From assembly GCA_021604605.1 (NCBI GenBank), contig BQJH01000188.1, positions 1 through 5,648 of the forward strand: a stretch of 5,648 nucleotides of DNA. The letters run 5' to 3'. This DNA comes from Hyphococcus sp. (GTDB taxonomy: Bacteria > Pseudomonadota > Alphaproteobacteria > Caulobacterales > Parvularculaceae). This document shows, in pieces, positions 5,127 through 5,648 of this stretch. The notes beneath the pieces were generated by a model. That model made no database searches. It saw only the letters and a program-made list of their open reading frames with translations, and was not told the origin of the DNA. Each line of letters opens with the position of its first letter. Positions within the stretch are counted from its first letter, which is position 1. The position numbers were made by a program, and so were the translations under genes.

Positions 5127-5141
5127 TGCGTTCGGGACGCA
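5127..5141 (+). other. Short perfect hairpin in the probable ubiD leader
   Basis: TGCGT (5127-5131) pairs with ACGCA (5137-5141) around the loop TCGGG, extendable by one G-U pair outward. It ends 35 nt before the ubiD ATG, so if the transcript begins upstream it sits in the 5' leader. Function unknown; the stem is short. Confidence 0.3.
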
Positions 5142-5176
5142 TTTCGAAACTACCTGTGACAGAATAGAAAAGTTTC

Positions 5177-5648
5177 ATGTCTTACAAATCCTTGCGCGAC
5201 TTTATTGAAAAGCTGGAAGGCGCCGGAGAGCTGGTTCGGGTCAGCGCTCCCGTCTCGGTCAATCTTGAGATGACAGAAATTCAGACCCGGCTTCTAGCAG
5301 AAGGCGGCCCGGCGATTCTCTTTGAAAATCCGGTGATGGAAGATGGGGCGCCATCGCCGATGCCTGTGCTCGTTAATCTTTTCGGGACGGTCAAGCGTGT
5401 CGCCCTTGGTGTGACAACGGGGGGCGTGACCCTTGAAGGCAAGGAAAGGTCAACTGGAGAGGAGCTTCGGGAGGTCGGTGAACTGCTCGCCTTTTTGCGT
5501 CAGCCGGAGCCGCCGGGCGGTATCAAGGACGCGCTCAAAATGGCGCCGTTGTTAAAAACCGTGATGGCGATGAAGCCGGCGACAAGAGCGATCGGTTCGG
5601 CGCCCTGTCAGGAGATTGTCAAAACCGGCGATGAAATTGATCTGGATC
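5177..5648 (+). CDS. ubiD: UbiD, 3-octaprenyl-4-hydroxybenzoate carboxy-lyase, N-terminal part
   Basis: An open frame from ATG 5177 to the window edge gives the first 157 residues of a protein that is about 490-500 residues in full. It follows E. coli UbiD closely: SLRDFIEKLEGAGELVRV (5-22), EMTEIQTRLLAEGGPAILFENP (31-52), PVLVNLFGTVKRVALG (63-78), ELREVGELLAFLRQPEPP (97-113), and SAPCQEIVKTGDEIDLD (141-157). UbiD decarboxylates the prenylated 4-hydroxybenzoate ring in ubiquinone synthesis with prenylated FMN supplied by UbiX; it is cytoplasmic and forms oligomers. The catalytic Arg and Glu residues lie beyond the window. Between the FGTVKRVALG and ELREVG blocks the protein is about ten residues longer than E. 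coli UbiD. The TCTTACAAATCC codons after the ATG match the family start. No strong Shine-Dalgarno is visible. UbiD-family enzymes acting on other aromatic acids are possible, but similarity to the ubiquinone enzyme is high. Confidence 0.93.
   Translation, partial: MSYKSLRDFIEKLEGAGELVRVSAPVSVNLEMTEIQTRLLAEGGPAILFENPVMEDGAPSPMPVLVNLFGTVKRVALGVTTGGVTLEGKERSTGEELREVGELLAFLRQPEPPGGIKDALKMAPLLKTVMAMKPATRAIGSAPCQEIVKTGDEIDLD

Larger units (their letters stand above)
4937..5176. other. Divergent intergenic region between the membrane-protein gene and ubiD
   Basis: This 240-bp stretch, the longest gene-free one in the window, must hold the start signals of both neighbours. I find no convincing -35/-10 pair on either strand and no coding signal. 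Two short perfect stem-loops are present (listed separately), and the stretch is richer in A and T around 5030-5100 than the flanking genes. No clear Shine-Dalgarno stands before the ubiD ATG; the sequence there is AGAAAAG. Confidence 0.5.

Noticed and set aside
1..5648. Search for CRISPR arrays, toxin-antitoxin pairs, phage defence genes, transposase fragments and tRNA genes
   Set aside because: No direct repeat array, no tRNA-like cloverleaf and no mobile or defence gene was seen on either strand; the window is ordinary core genome.

Overview
The window (roughly 55% GC by eye) reads as a densely packed chromosomal segment from an alphaproteobacterium. The best lineage evidence is a DUF4170 protein, a small family I associate almost entirely with Alphaproteobacteria, lying directly downstream of pmbA. 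The GST and the MsbA-like ABC exporter tail have alphaproteobacterial-looking sequence, and ubiD implies an aerobic, ubiquinone-making cell. I cannot name a genus. No rRNA, tRNA, insertion sequence, CRISPR array or phage gene is visible, and no stretch over 300 bases lacks a gene.

Layout: (1) 1-159, + strand: last 52 codons of an ABC exporter ATPase. (2) 162-3732, - strand: five co-directional genes, in transcription order a glutathione S-transferase, pmbA/tldE, a DUF4170 protein, a small HEAT-like helical repeat protein and a CX5R phosphatase. The last four are spaced like an operon (gaps of 10-31 nt); the GST is separated from pmbA by 56 nt and may be co-transcribed. (3) 3733-3884: divergent intergenic region with weak overlapping promoter candidates. 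(4) 3885-4664, + strand: crotonase-superfamily enzyme whose active-site pattern is that of a delta3-delta2-enoyl-CoA isomerase (ECI2-like), not a hydratase. (5) 4667-4936, - strand: small two-helix membrane protein resembling the PGPGW family. (6) 4937-5176: 240-bp divergent intergenic region with two short perfect hairpins. (7) 5177-5648, + strand: first 157 codons of ubiD, running off the window.

Functional picture: PmbA/TldE is one half of the TldD/TldE protease. UbiD is the prenylated-FMN decarboxylase of ubiquinone synthesis. The isomerase serves beta-oxidation of unsaturated acyl chains. The phosphatase faces an MsbA-like exporter and sits in a neighbourhood that in many alphaproteobacteria also carries lipid A/Kdo genes, so a role in envelope lipid phosphate removal is a reasonable but unproven hypothesis. 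Overall the region looks like ordinary core genome. I do not see a clearly new biological system; the most useful observations are the isomerase-type active site, the phosphatase context, several start-codon decisions and two convergent gene pairs separated by only 2 nt.
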